Notes under the pieces: model-generated
The model's input: only the letters and a program-made list of their open reading frames with translations
The model's database searches: none
What the model was told of the DNA's origin: nothing
Part shown: piece by piece, positions 43,289-52,085 of the stretch
How the letters are laid out: every line of letters starts with the position of its first letter
Position numbering within the stretch: the first letter of the stretch is position 1
Source of the DNA: Micromonospora sp. C28SCA-DRY-2
GTDB taxonomy: Bacteria; Actinomycetota; Actinomycetes; Mycobacteriales; Micromonosporaceae
NCBI RefSeq assembly: GCF_030519475.1
Contig: NZ_JAUMKD010000002.1
Span: forward strand, 1 to 64,000
Length of the DNA stretch: 64,000 bases
Direction: 5' to 3'
Position numbers and translations under genes: made by a program

Positions 43289-44197
43289 GTGGAGTTCCGC
43301 GACATCGAGATCTTCTTGACGCTCGCGGAGGAGCTGCACTTCGGACGGACGGCCCAGCGGCTGCACATCTCTCAGGCGCGGGTCAGTCAAGCGATCAAGG
43401 CGCAGGAACGCCGTATCGGTGCGGCGTTGTTCGACCGGACCAGCCGGGTGGTGACGCTGACGCCGGTCGGCAAACAGCTACGCGACGACCTGCAGGCGGG
43501 TTACGACGTGATCCGGGCCGGTCTGGCCAGGGCCACGGAGTCGGCCCGGGGAGTGAGCGGCACCGTGCGGCTGGGGGTGATGGGAGCGGTCGGGCACGAG
43601 GTCCGTGACGTGATCGACCTGTTCCGCACCCGCTATCCCGACTGCGACGTGGTGCTGCGCGAGGTCCACTTCAGCGATCCGTTCGCGGCGCTGCGTACCG
43701 GCGACCTGGATCTGGCGCTGCTGTGGCGGCCGGTGCGCGAGCCCGGTCTGACCGAGGGGCCGGTCGTGCTCACCGAAGGCCGGGTCCTCGCGGTCGGGAC
43801 CGGGCACGAGTTGGCCGGTCGGGCATCGGTGTCGATGGAGGACTTCGGCGACCGGATGTTCTTCGATCCCGGACCGGACCTGCCCGGCTACTGGATCGAG
43901 GCGATGGTGCCGGCGCAGACCCCCGGCGGGCGTCCGATCCCGCGCGGTCCGTTGGCCGCCACCTTCCACGAGCTGCTCACCATGGTGGCCGCCGGTCGTT
44001 GCCTCACCCCGCTGAACGAACACGTCCTGCACTACTACTCGCATCCAGGGGTGGTCTTCCTGCCGGTCCACGACGCGCCACCCACCGAGTGGGCGCTGAC
44101 CTGGCGCGCGGGCGACCTTCCCCCACGTGTGCGTGGCTTCGTCGACACCGCCGCCGAGCTGGGACCACGGGCGTTCGGCCAGACCCGGCAGCCGTAG
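43289..44197 (+). CDS. LysR family transcriptional regulator
   Basis: 302 residues. N-terminal helix-turn-helix (FRDIEIFLTLAEELHFGRTA ... ISQARVSQAIKAQERRIGAALFDR) followed by a periplasmic-binding-like effector domain (GTVRLGVMGAVGHEVRDVID). The GTG at 43289 gives the standard length. The dyad at 43255 overlaps its likely promoter, and a second copy lies before the next gene, so autoregulation plus control of that gene is likely. Confidence 0.93.
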   Translation: MEFRDIEIFLTLAEELHFGRTAQRLHISQARVSQAIKAQERRIGAALFDRTSRVVTLTPVGKQLRDDLQAGYDVIRAGLARATESARGVSGTVRLGVMGAVGHEVRDVIDLFRTRYPDCDVVLREVHFSDPFAALRTGDLDLALLWRPVREPGLTEGPVVLTEGRVLAVGTGHELAGRASVSMEDFGDRMFFDPGPDLPGYWIEAMVPAQTPGGRPIPRGPLAATFHELLTMVAAGRCLTPLNEHVLHYYSHPGVVFLPVHDAPPTEWALTWRAGDLPPRVRGFVDTAAELGPRAFGQTRQP

Positions 44198-44262
44198 CGG
44201 CGCCGGCGCGGACCAGGGTCGGCACAGACGCGGACCCCATCCGCCGGTCGGGTGGCGGCGGC

Positions 44263-44282
44263 CGATAACCGGTGGGTTATCG
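44263..44282 (+). promoter_or_regulatory. LysR-type operator CGATAAC-N6-GTTATCG, copy 2
   Basis: Same half-sites and spacer length as the copy at 43255. It lies 108 bp before the start of the dihydrofolate-reductase-family gene. Confidence 0.8.
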
Positions 44283-44389
44283 GCTGTTACCGGAGTCGTC
44301 GTTGATCCCGCCCTGCCGGTGCCCGACGCTGAGATACGCCAGGCGATCACCGACCGGTGATCGTTCGGACCATGTGGCAAGGAGTTGTC

Positions 44390-45004
44390 GTGCGTAAGCT
44401 CGTGTACTACATCGCGGTCACCCTGGACGGCTTCATCGCCGCCCCCGACGGGGCGGACCCGACCGGGCCCGACGGGTTCTGGCCGATCCCCGACGACTAC
44501 CTGCGCCACCTCGTCACCGAGTATCCGGAGACGCTGCCCGGCCCGGCCCGGCAGGCGCTCGGCGTCACCGCCGCCGGCGAACGGTTCGACACCGTCCTGG
44601 AAGGCCGCCACTCGTACGAGATCGGGCTGAAGGTGGGCGTCACCGACGCGTACCCCCACCTGCGCCACCTGGTCTTCTCCCGTACCTTGGCGCAGAGCCC
44701 GAACCCGGCCGTCGAGGTCGTGTCCCGTGACCCGGTCGCCACCGTGCGGGAACTGAAGCGGCACGACGGGCGGGACATCTGGGTGATCGGCGGCGGTGCC
44801 CTGGCCGGCGCGCTCTATTCCGAGATCGACCGGTTGATCGTCAAGCTCGCTCCGTTGACCACCGGCGCCGGCATCCCGCTCTTCGGCCACGGTGCCGCCT
44901 TCGCGCCGCGCACCTGGCGGCTGACGGATCACACAGTCCTGGACAGCGGCGCGATCTTCCTCACCTACGACCGCGTGGAAGCCGAGCCGGCCGAGGGCTC
45001 CTGA
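44390..45004 (+). CDS. Dihydrofolate reductase family protein (RibD C-terminal type)
   Basis: 204 residues: RKLVYYIAVTLDGFIAAPDG at the N-terminus and KRHDGRDIWVIGGGALAGAL as the nucleotide-binding strand, features of the RibD_C/DHFR-like fold. These are NADPH-binding reductases of mostly unknown substrate, not true folA. The GTG at 44390 follows AAGGAG by 4 nt, which decides the start over an ATG at 44357. The upstream LysR-type operator indicates regulation by the adjacent LysR protein. Confidence 0.88.
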   Translation: MRKLVYYIAVTLDGFIAAPDGADPTGPDGFWPIPDDYLRHLVTEYPETLPGPARQALGVTAAGERFDTVLEGRHSYEIGLKVGVTDAYPHLRHLVFSRTLAQSPNPAVEVVSRDPVATVRELKRHDGRDIWVIGGGALAGALYSEIDRLIVKLAPLTTGAGIPLFGHGAAFAPRTWRLTDHTVLDSGAIFLTYDRVEAEPAEGS

Positions 45005-45044
45005 CGCCTTGAGGTCGGGCGTCGACGCCAGCGGACAACGGGGG

Positions 45045-45075
45045 CCGGCAGGGGTGACGGGGTCACCCCTGCCGG
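45045..45075. terminator. Perfect 14-bp terminator hairpin
   Basis: Arms 45045-45058 and 45062-45075 with a GGG loop, 40 bp after the dihydrofolate-reductase-family gene. Confidence 0.8.
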
Positions 45076-45181
45076 AGCGGCGTGACCAGAGAGCAGGACA
45101 TTCTCCAGGTGACGGCGGTCGGCGCGGGCCGGGCTGCGACGGGGCAACGAGAAGTTCTCGCATCCCCTACCGTCACTACCC

Positions 45182-45646
45182 ATGACCCACCCCTACCAGC
45201 TGCCCCAGGCGCCACAACCGCCGCAGCGACGGACGCTACGCACCGTGTTGATCGTCGTCGGCGTGGTCCTGGTGCTGTGCTGCGGTGGCGCCGGCATCGG
45301 TGGCTTCTTCCTGTACAAGGGGGTCAAGGGCGCGACGGATCCGGCGCGGCAGGCCGCCGAGTCGTTCGTGACCGAGTTGGAAGCCGGCAATGCGGACGCG
45401 GCGTACGGGCAGTTGTGCGGCGACACGCGCGACAGGTACCCGAGGGACGTGTTCGCCCAGGGCGTCGCGAGGCAGCCGAAGATCCGTGGCCACAAGGTCA
45501 ACGGCGTCAACGTGTCGACCGTCAACGGCCGCACGTCGGCGCGGGTGACCATGGCCCTCACGCTGGACAGCGGCTTCACCGACCAGCACATGTTCACGCT
45601 CGTGAAGGAGGACGGCGTCTGGAAGGTGTGCGGCCAGCCGTACTGA
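45182..45646 (+). CDS. Membrane-anchored protein with DUF4878-like domain
   Basis: 154 residues. A Pro/Gln-rich cytoplasmic start (MTHPYQLPQAPQPPQRRT) precedes a single membrane span (VLIVVGVVLVLCCGGAGIGG, residues 22-41) with the rest outside. The outer domain has ARQAAESFVTELEAGNADAA and ends FTLVKEDGVWKVCGQPY, the shape of DUF4878/NTF2-like lipoprotein domains. The ATG at 45182 is preceded by TACCGT 8 nt away. The function is unknown. Confidence 0.83.
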   Translation: MTHPYQLPQAPQPPQRRTLRTVLIVVGVVLVLCCGGAGIGGFFLYKGVKGATDPARQAAESFVTELEAGNADAAYGQLCGDTRDRYPRDVFAQGVARQPKIRGHKVNGVNVSTVNGRTSARVTMALTLDSGFTDQHMFTLVKEDGVWKVCGQPY

Positions 45647-45889
45647 GCGGACGCGCCAAGAACCTCGCCAACCACCTGACCGCCTCCGGGTGTCGGCGAG
45701 TTGCGAACCACGGCGCTGTGAGTAGGTCCAGGGCTGCTCCGCTCGCCGTCGGATGGCAAGCTCCTGTCTCGTGATCGACGACTTCGCCACGGACCATCCG
45801 CACCGCCGGCTCAGATCGGTACCTCCGGCGCTGATCGGGAAGCTCGGTGGGGACGCCGGGAGACATCCGGATCTCGTGGAGGTTCGCCG

Positions 45890-46993
45890 GTGAGGGCGGT
45901 CATCGTCGCGGCCGCGGTCGCGTTCATCATCTCCCTGTTCGGCACGCCGGTGGCGATTCGCGTCTTCACCGCGCTCAAGGCCGGCCAGCCGATCCGATCC
46001 ATCGGGCTCGCCAGCAACCAGGGCAAGAAGGGCACACCCACGATGGGCGGCGTCGTCTTCATCGTGGCGACCGTCCTCGCCTACGTCGCCGGGCACATCG
46101 CCCTGACCACCCTGCCCGAGCGGCAGATCGCGCAGGAGGGGCCGACCATGACGGCCCTGGTGCTGCTCGGGCTGTTCGTCTTCTGCGGCGCGGTCGGCTT
46201 CTTCGACGACTTCCTGAAGGTGCGCCAGCGCAACTCCGACGGACTGTCCGCCAAAGGCAAGCTGCTCGGCCAGGCGATCGTCGGCGGCGGGTTCGGCATC
46301 GCCGCGCTCTACGTACCGAGCACGAACGGCCAGACCGTGGCCAGCGAGCACATCTCGTTCATCCGCGACATCAGCTGGCTGGACGTCAGCAAGGTCGGCG
46401 CGGTCATGGTCTTCGTCTTCGTGATCATGGCGATGTCGAACGGGGTGAACCTCACCGACGGCCTCGACGGCCTGGCCACCGGCGCGTCGATCCTGGTGCT
46501 CGGCGCGTACGCGCTGATCGGCTTCTGGCAGTACCGGCACTGGTGCGCCGACGACGCGTACGCCCGCGTGAACGACTACTGCTACCAGGTACGGGATCCC
46601 CTGGAGATCGCCATGATCGCGGCGGCGGCGGCCGGCGCCTGCGTGGGCTTCCTGTGGTGGAACACGTCCCCGGCACGGATCTTCATGGGTGACGTGGGCT
46701 CGCTCGGGCTCGGCGGCCTGATCGGCGGGCTCGCGGTGGCAACCCGCACCACGCTGCTTGCGATCTTCATCGGCGGCCTCTTCGTCATCATCACCACGAC
46801 CTGGGTGATCCAGATCGTCTCGTTCCGGACCACCGGCAGACGGGTCTTCCGGATGGTGCCGTTGCACCACCACTTCGAGTTGGCCGGATGGAGCGAGGTC
46901 AACATCGTGGTCCGGTTCTGGATCGTGGCCGGCGTCTGCGTCGCGGTCGGCCTGGGCCTGTTCTACTCGGACTTCCTGGCGGTCGTTGGATGA
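45890..46993 (+). CDS. mraY: Phospho-N-acetylmuramoyl-pentapeptide transferase, stand-alone copy
   Basis: 367 residues, ten predicted membrane spans. It joins phospho-MurNAc-pentapeptide to undecaprenyl phosphate to make lipid I. Catalytic landmarks are intact: [20 protein letters not shown] (Asp dyad), [30 protein letters not shown] and [20 protein letters not shown] lies about 9 nt before the GTG at 45890. There are no division or murein genes beside it; it is next to rnpB, separated from it by the integrated element. In this family mraY is normally inside the mur/fts cluster, so this is probably a second copy. Confidence 0.95.
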   Translation: MRAVIVAAAVAFIISLFGTPVAIRVFTALKAGQPIRSIGLASNQGKKGTPTMGGVVFIVATVLAYVAGHIALTTLPERQIAQEGPTMTALVLLGLFVFCGAVGFFDDFLKVRQRNSDGLSAKGKLLGQAIVGGGFGIAALYVPSTNGQTVASEHISFIRDISWLDVSKVGAVMVFVFVIMAMSNGVNLTDGLDGLATGASILVLGAYALIGFWQYRHWCADDAYARVNDYCYQVRDPLEIAMIAAAAAGACVGFLWWNTSPARIFMGDVGSLGLGGLIGGLAVATRTTLLAIFIGGLFVIITTTWVIQIVSFRTTGRRVFRMVPLHHHFELAGWSEVNIVVRFWIVAGVCVAVGLGLFYSDFLAVVG

Positions 46994-47101
46994 CGCCACG
47001 CGACGAGGCTGCTCGTGCCACCGACGGTGATCCGCCGGGCGGCCTGGTTCCCATCGGGGGTGCCAGCGCCTGGCAGCAGCATCGAATGGAGCCACGACCT
47101 G

Positions 47102-47136
47102 GTGGGCGACGGACGAGTCGACCTGTACGCCGGATT
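47102..47136. repeat. attL, 35-bp core repeat
   Basis: Identical to 56284-56318. It contains GCGACGGACGAGTCGACC, the 3' strand of the RNase P RNA P1 helix, and therefore looks like the displaced end of the original rnpB gene. Confidence 0.85.
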
Positions 47137-47187
47137 AAGATCACTGCACCCGGGCTGACTAGGGGCCGAGCCCGGCGACAGCCGCTG

Positions 47188-47207
47188 CAGGCCGTCGCCA
47201 GGCCGTC
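47188..47207 (+). repeat. Two CAGGCCGTC arm-type repeats beside attL
   Basis: Copies at 47188-47196 and 47199-47207, 11 bp apart. The same nonamer is repeated at the other end of the element in the same orientation. Confidence 0.6.
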
Positions 47208-47254
47208 AGGGTGTCACAAGACGTCGGGTACAGCCATCGCAACGCCCGAACGAG

Positions 47255-48064
47255 CTACTCGTAACGGCGGACCTTTTCGCCCGTGCGGAAGTCGCGGTAT
47301 CGCCGAGCGGCAGCCCGCGGAGTCCGCACCCATAGCGGCGCACCGACGACGATCCTGTCCACGGGCTCATCCAGACTCCATCGGTCTTTGTCGAGGACCA
47401 CGTCGCTGTGGATCTCCGCAAACCACTCCGAGTCAGTAGCATCACCGAACGTGTAGCCCCGCATCCATGGCCGGTCGGTGGCTTCGCGTGACTCCTGGGT
47501 AAAGCCCTGGTCGAAGGCGATCTTCATTGCCTCGACAGAGATGGACTGCATGTCGTCGTGTCGCAAGGAGGTCTCCGCACAACGCGCCGCCAGCCACTCC
47601 CTGACCGACCACATCGAGGAAGAACTCCAGCCACCCGCCACAGGGTCAAGAGGGCCCATGAAGCCAGCGACGTTGTCCCTGCTGCCGAAGAGGCAGACGG
47701 CTACCCGAGTGCCGTCGGACGCGATGGAACGCACACCAAGGACAACCCGCTTTTGCTCTTCACAGACGAAGTGGGAGAACTCCACCCTCCCAACACCCCT
47801 TGCGTAACGGGTCGGCGGAGGCGTCACGAAGTCCTCCACGGCAAGATCGCCGATACCCCGCTCAATACGACTTGCGATCTCTTTGCGATGGAGCGTGCGA
47901 GGTTCCCGTTCAACTTCGATGCCAGTCTGTACAACTGGAATCTTGAAGAGAGAAACCTTGGTCTTCCACAGTGGATTGATGTTGATCCCGCCATCGTTAG
48001 CAATAGAGCGTACAGTTCGATCAGACCAGTACGCGTACCGAACGGACTCACCGCGCTCGCCCAC
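47255..48064 (-). CDS. Unknown protein, 269 residues, cargo of the element
   Basis: A soluble protein with no clear catalytic motif: VRYAYWSDRTVRSIANDGG at the start, RGVGRVEFSHFVCEEQKRVV and RVAVCLFGSRDNVAGFMG in the middle, and basic C-terminus. The opening residues and the central FGSRDN region recall the DUF7019/SAVMC3_10250 family of actinobacteria, but I am not certain. It begins with GTG at 48064. Its place between attL and the integrase fits accessory cargo. Confidence 0.65.
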   Translation of the reverse strand: MGERGESVRYAYWSDRTVRSIANDGGININPLWKTKVSLFKIPVVQTGIEVEREPRTLHRKEIASRIERGIGDLAVEDFVTPPPTRYARGVGRVEFSHFVCEEQKRVVLGVRSIASDGTRVAVCLFGSRDNVAGFMGPLDPVAGGWSSSSMWSVREWLAARCAETSLRHDDMQSISVEAMKIAFDQGFTQESREATDRPWMRGYTFGDATDSEWFAEIHSDVVLDKDRWSLDEPVDRIVVGAPLWVRTPRAAARRYRDFRTGEKVRRYE

Positions 48065-48139
48065 GAGCCAACTCCTCCCATCGGCCGTGCGGCGCCAGTC
48101 CGGGTTGGGCTGGCGCCGCTCCGTCAGTCGATGTGTATC

Positions 48140-49300
48140 TCATCGGGTCCACTTCCGCGTGGCCGCCACTCGGGCGACTCGCAGATCAGCCGGATGCCGA
48201 TTGCCATCCTCCGATGAAAGGTCATCGATAGCCCGCCGGGTGCGTTCCTCGCTGGCCGGCATCAGGTGCGTGTAGACGCGGAGCGTGAAGCCGGGGTCAG
48301 AGTGCCCGAGGTACGAGGCGAGGGCCTTGATGCTCTCCCCCGCGTCTAGCAGCGCCAAGGCGTAGAAGTGGCGCAGCGCGTGCATCCCCGTCGCCCGGGT
48401 CGGAACGATTCCGGCCGCCTCGACCGCTGGACGCCAGCTCTTCCCATCGAAGGTGGCCCGCTTGATCGTACCTCGCCGGGTGGTGGTGAAGATTAGAGGC
48501 ACCGTCACTTGCTCGTCGCTGAACGGGTCCTCCCAAGGCAGGGTGACCGAGAGGGGGTCGTACTTCTCGGCGTGCTCCTTTAGCGACTGCGCCACCGAGT
48601 CGGGGAACGGCACCCGGCGATCCCGGTCGTTCTTGGGCAGGCCGAAGACCAGCCGCGAGCGGACCACCTTGACTTGCCCCCCAAACAACGTGCACCGAGC
48701 CAGCGGCGAAGTCGAGGTCATCGACTCCCAGCCCGAAGATCTCTCCCTGCCGCAACCCGCAGCCGGCGCCCAGGTCCACCATCGGACGGTACCGCTCAGC
48801 GAGGCCATCGCGGATTGCCGAAACCTCGTCGGCCCGCCAGGGGACGACGCGACGTTGCAAGGGCCGGGGCGCCTTGACCGAGGCAGCCGAACACCAGTTC
48901 TTGGCGATGCGCTCGTCGTCGACAGCCGCACCGAGGATGGTCCGCAGGTGGGCGAAGACAACGGCGCGGGTCGCGGGAGCCAGCTTGCCGACCATTGCGG
49001 CGTCCCACTCTCGGACGTGCCCCGGCTTGAGCGAGGCCAGTTGCCGAGAGCCGAAGAACGGCAACAGGTGCTTGCGCACCCGGAACTCTGTGCTCTCCCG
49101 CGTCGACTCGTCAGAGGAGCGCGTCCGCCACCAGCTCTCGGCATACTGGGCGAAGGTGATCCGGCCGGCGGACGGGTCGACGTACGAGCCGCGGAGCTTG
49201 TCCGTCTCGGTGGAGACGAGGAACGCGTCAGCTTCACGCTTGGCCCGGTCCGGGGAGGACTGGCTACGTTCGTGACTTGACCGTCTATTGGGGACTGGTT
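48140..49300 (-). pseudogene. Tyrosine recombinase (integrase), truncated and frameshifted
   Basis: The core-binding domain (ITFAQYAESWWRTRSSDEST ... HLLPFFGSRQLASLKPGHV) and first catalytic part (GAGCGLRQGEIFGL, Arg) are in one frame. The rest (SRLVFGLPKNDRDRRVPFPD ... MHALRHFYALALL ... SYLGHSDP ... VYTHLM with H-x-x-R, His and Tyr) is in another. The switch falls in a six-base C run (G on the coding strand) at 48677-48682; one base fewer restores the frame. The N-terminal arm-binding domain is also missing: similarity begins at about KREADAFLVSTETDKLRG, and the kinase promoter takes over upstream. The element is probably immobile unless a base is miscalled. Confidence 0.8.
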
Positions 49301-49319
49301 GTACAGGCGTCCTGATCTC

Positions 49320-49325
49320 TAAGCT
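49320..49325 (+). promoter_or_regulatory. -10 box of the kinase-methyltransferase operon
   Basis: TAAGCT lies 7 nt before the ATG at 49333; TTGTAC is at 49299-49304. A leaderless transcript is likely. Confidence 0.45.
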
Positions 49326-49332
49326 GGGCGCC

Positions 49333-50655
49333 ATGCAGCTGACCGAGTCGAACGCGGAGCTGAAGAAGCTCTACCGCCTCGATCCAAAACCACGCGGTAG
49401 CGGCGGCTTCGCGGAGGTGACTCGTGCGGTCCATAAGGCAGAAGGCACCGAAGTCGCCATCAAGCGCGCCAAGCAGTTCGACGAGGCGCGAGACCGGATC
49501 AAGCGAGAGATCGTCGCACAGAAGCAGTTGGCCCATCCGAACATAATGCCCATCTGGGATCACGACTCAGCATTTCTCTGGTACGCAATGCCGCTCGCCA
49601 AGGGAAATCTATTCGAAGAACGTGATCAGCTCGGCGAGGAAGATCTAGCCTCGATTCTCCTCGATCTCGCCGACGCACTCACCCTAGCGCATAAGAAAGA
49701 TCTGATTCATCGGGACGTTTCACCCAGCAACATCCTCGGCTTGCCGGGTGCCACTGGCGGCCGTCTTCGATGGGTGGTGGCGGATTGGGGGATGGTAAGA
49801 GTATCGCCTGAACTCGCATCACGCGTTCTTACACGGACCGGCCAACGCATGGGGACACCCGGCTTCGATGCTCCGGAGCTAGACGATGATCCGAGCAGGG
49901 CGACTGCTGCCGTTGATGTTTACAGTCTTGGTCGCGTCGCCGCATGGTTTTTGACGCGCCGCGAACCCCGAGCCGGGGTTGCGCTGCTACCGGATGGCGA
50001 GATGCTTCACTGGCGCCCATTCGTCCGCGCGTGCACAGAGCAAGACGTGAATCTACGGGTGCAGACGATGGAGGGCCTAAGCGAACTCCTTCAACAGGTC
50101 TTCGAGCACCGTGACGACCCACTACCCGACCGAGCAGGTCGACTTCTCGACAGTCTTCTGGCTGGTGATGAGGAGAGCCTGACAGAGTTGATGTCACTCG
50201 CTGAGAGCTTTAGGGAGGAGCCTGTCATCTTCTTGGACTACCTGGCCCAAATACCCAGCGGCAAGACCAGAGCTTGGACGACCAGGGAACCCGAACGCGC
50301 TGCCTCGCTAGCGCGATCGATGGCTGGGCACCTAATTCGCAGCCCATGGGGAGACCGCGATGTCCAGTACGCCACCACTCCGCTGACGTTTGTCCTCACC
50401 GTCCTGCGAGCGCTGGTGGAGATGCGCAGCGTCGGACTGGCACAGGACGTGGCGGGACTCTACTTCGAGGCCGACGTCAAGTGGGACCAGCCCTCCCAGC
50501 GCACCCGAACACTTGAGTGGCTGGCCGACTTGAGCGACAGCGTCGTGGGGGCGGTCCACCCGGAGCTAGCCCGCCGCCCCGCCGCCGTCGAATACTACAG
50601 GGAGCTAGGGTGGCATCCACGCAGCGTCGCCCTACGCGGCCTACTCGCCGCGTAA
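49333..50655 (+). CDS. Serine/threonine protein kinase with C-terminal helical domain
   Basis: 440 residues. Kinase domain (about 15-290): Gly-loop RGSGGFAEV (22-29), VAIK Lys44, HRDVSPSN (His127-Asp129, Asn133) and DWG (151-153) in place of the usual DFG. GTPGFDAPEL matches the activation-segment end. All key catalytic residues are kept, so it is probably active. The C-terminal 150 residues are helical with no transmembrane span or PASTA repeats, unlike housekeeping Pkn kinases. It is followed 21 bp later by a DNA methyltransferase. Kinase plus methyltransferase cargo recalls Pgl/BREX and related defence systems, but the partners here differ. Confidence 0.85.
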   Translation: MQLTESNAELKKLYRLDPKPRGSGGFAEVTRAVHKAEGTEVAIKRAKQFDEARDRIKREIVAQKQLAHPNIMPIWDHDSAFLWYAMPLAKGNLFEERDQLGEEDLASILLDLADALTLAHKKDLIHRDVSPSNILGLPGATGGRLRWVVADWGMVRVSPELASRVLTRTGQRMGTPGFDAPELDDDPSRATAAVDVYSLGRVAAWFLTRREPRAGVALLPDGEMLHWRPFVRACTEQDVNLRVQTMEGLSELLQQVFEHRDDPLPDRAGRLLDSLLAGDEESLTELMSLAESFREEPVIFLDYLAQIPSGKTRAWTTREPERAASLARSMAGHLIRSPWGDRDVQYATTPLTFVLTVLRALVEMRSVGLAQDVAGLYFEADVKWDQPSQRTRTLEWLADLSDSVVGAVHPELARRPAAVEYYRELGWHPRSVALRGLLAA

Positions 50656-50676
50656 TCTATCGGCCCCGTCCCCGCC

Positions 50677-52074
50677 GTGGCTTTCACCCCAACACCGTGG
50701 TGGAATGGTCGCGTGTCCACCGAGCATGCCTTAGCCTCTACGCCCGAGACGACCCCAGCCGCCCGATCGCTCCGCGCCGACGACGGCCTGCTGCCTGTCG
50801 CGCCCGCTTCCGGGCGGGGGCGAAGCCATGGCACAAGCAGTAGCGAGGCCTTCGATCGCTGGTTCCGGTATCCCGCAGGCTTTGCATCGGACTATGTGTC
50901 CTTGCTGTTAAGCCGCCTAGACATTCCGGGTGGAAGCGTGATCGTAGATCCTTTCGCCGGCTCAGGGGTAACGGGGACATCAGCTCGCCGAATGGGCTAC
51001 TCATTCTTTGGGATTGAGGCGCATCCAGCTATAGCCGAACTGGCCGCCTTGAAGCTTCAACCAAAGCAAGGCAATCTCGACGAGTTGACCAAGGTCGCGC
51101 ATCATTTGATAAAGCGCACCAAGCAAGATGCGACGAATGTCGACCTAAGCTTCAGTTCTGAAACAGACTTAGTTCGCAGGTGTTTTGCGCCAGGTGCCCT
51201 CGCTCAGCTAGTGACGCTGCGAGAACTCATCAAGGATGGAGAAGCCGGCAACTGGCTCCTGCACGCTAAGTGGGCCCTCCTAAGCACCCTGCGCGATGTC
51301 GCAGCCGTACGCGTCGGTTGGCCCTATCAGAATCCGACGAAGGCCCGTAAAGCACGTTTCTCAGACGTTTTGTCTAGGTTTGAACAGCGCCTATCATGGA
51401 TGAGGGACGATCTCCTAGAGCTTACTTCACCCCAGCCTAAGCACCTCAAGCTCGAGGTGGTACACGGGGACTCCACTGACGAAGGGTCGTGGACGTCCTT
51501 AACGAACGGCTCGGCACAGGGCTGCGTCTCATCACCCCCCTACCTGAACAACTTCGATTATGCCGATGCGACTCGCCTGGAAATGTATTTCTGGGGCGAT
51601 GCCGGAAGCTGGGCTGAACTATGCTCGACTGTTCGATCGAAGATGATCACAGCAACAACTCAGCAAAGCAGCGTTGGTGCAGCAGAAGCAGCCAGCCAGC
51701 AACTGAGGAACTACGGAGATGTTGCGAAACGGATCTATGATGTAGCCGATGAGCTTAAGGCTGAGCGCCTAGCACGAAAACGGGGAAAAGAGTACGACCG
51801 CGTGGTCCCCGACTACTTCGCTGCCATTGCCAAAGTGCTAACAAACCTTTCATCGGCCCTGGAGCCGGGAGCGCCCGTCGTCTGGCTCATCGGCGACAGT
51901 GCGCCTTACGGCGTGTACGTTGACACGCCCTCGATCATCGCGGAGTTAGCGGGACAAGTTGGGTTCACGACAGAGGATGATCATCCCCTGCGCCGTCGCG
52001 GTCAGCGATGGGCACAGAATGCCACTCGACACCAAGTCGAACTGTCCGAACGTCTGCTCACACTCCGGAGATGA
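50677..52074 (+). CDS. DNA methyltransferase, FAGSG...SPPY type
   Basis: 465 residues. SAM-binding motif I is DPFAGSGVTGTSARRMGYSF (residues 91-110) and catalytic motif IV is SPPYLNN (286-292), in the order of N4-cytosine or N6-adenine methyltransferases. About 190 residues lie between, with room for target recognition. EYDRVVPDYFAAIAKVLTNL and VVWLIGDSAPYG follow. The GTG at 50677 is 21 bp after the kinase stop. TTA codons are present. No restriction nuclease is adjacent. It could protect host DNA, with the convergent ATPase operon as effector; this is inference. Confidence 0.87.
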   Translation: MAFTPTPWWNGRVSTEHALASTPETTPAARSLRADDGLLPVAPASGRGRSHGTSSSEAFDRWFRYPAGFASDYVSLLLSRLDIPGGSVIVDPFAGSGVTGTSARRMGYSFFGIEAHPAIAELAALKLQPKQGNLDELTKVAHHLIKRTKQDATNVDLSFSSETDLVRRCFAPGALAQLVTLRELIKDGEAGNWLLHAKWALLSTLRDVAAVRVGWPYQNPTKARKARFSDVLSRFEQRLSWMRDDLLELTSPQPKHLKLEVVHGDSTDEGSWTSLTNGSAQGCVSSPPYLNNFDYADATRLEMYFWGDAGSWAELCSTVRSKMITATTQQSSVGAAEAASQQLRNYGDVAKRIYDVADELKAERLARKRGKEYDRVVPDYFAAIAKVLTNLSSALEPGAPVVWLIGDSAPYGVYVDTPSIIAELAGQVGFTTEDDHPLRRRGQRWAQNATRHQVELSERLLTLRR

Positions 52075-52085
52075 TTGGTTCGACA

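Noticed and set aside
46452..47439. Short frames around attL
   Set aside because: They overlap mraY or the integration site, lack ribosome sites and show no family similarity.
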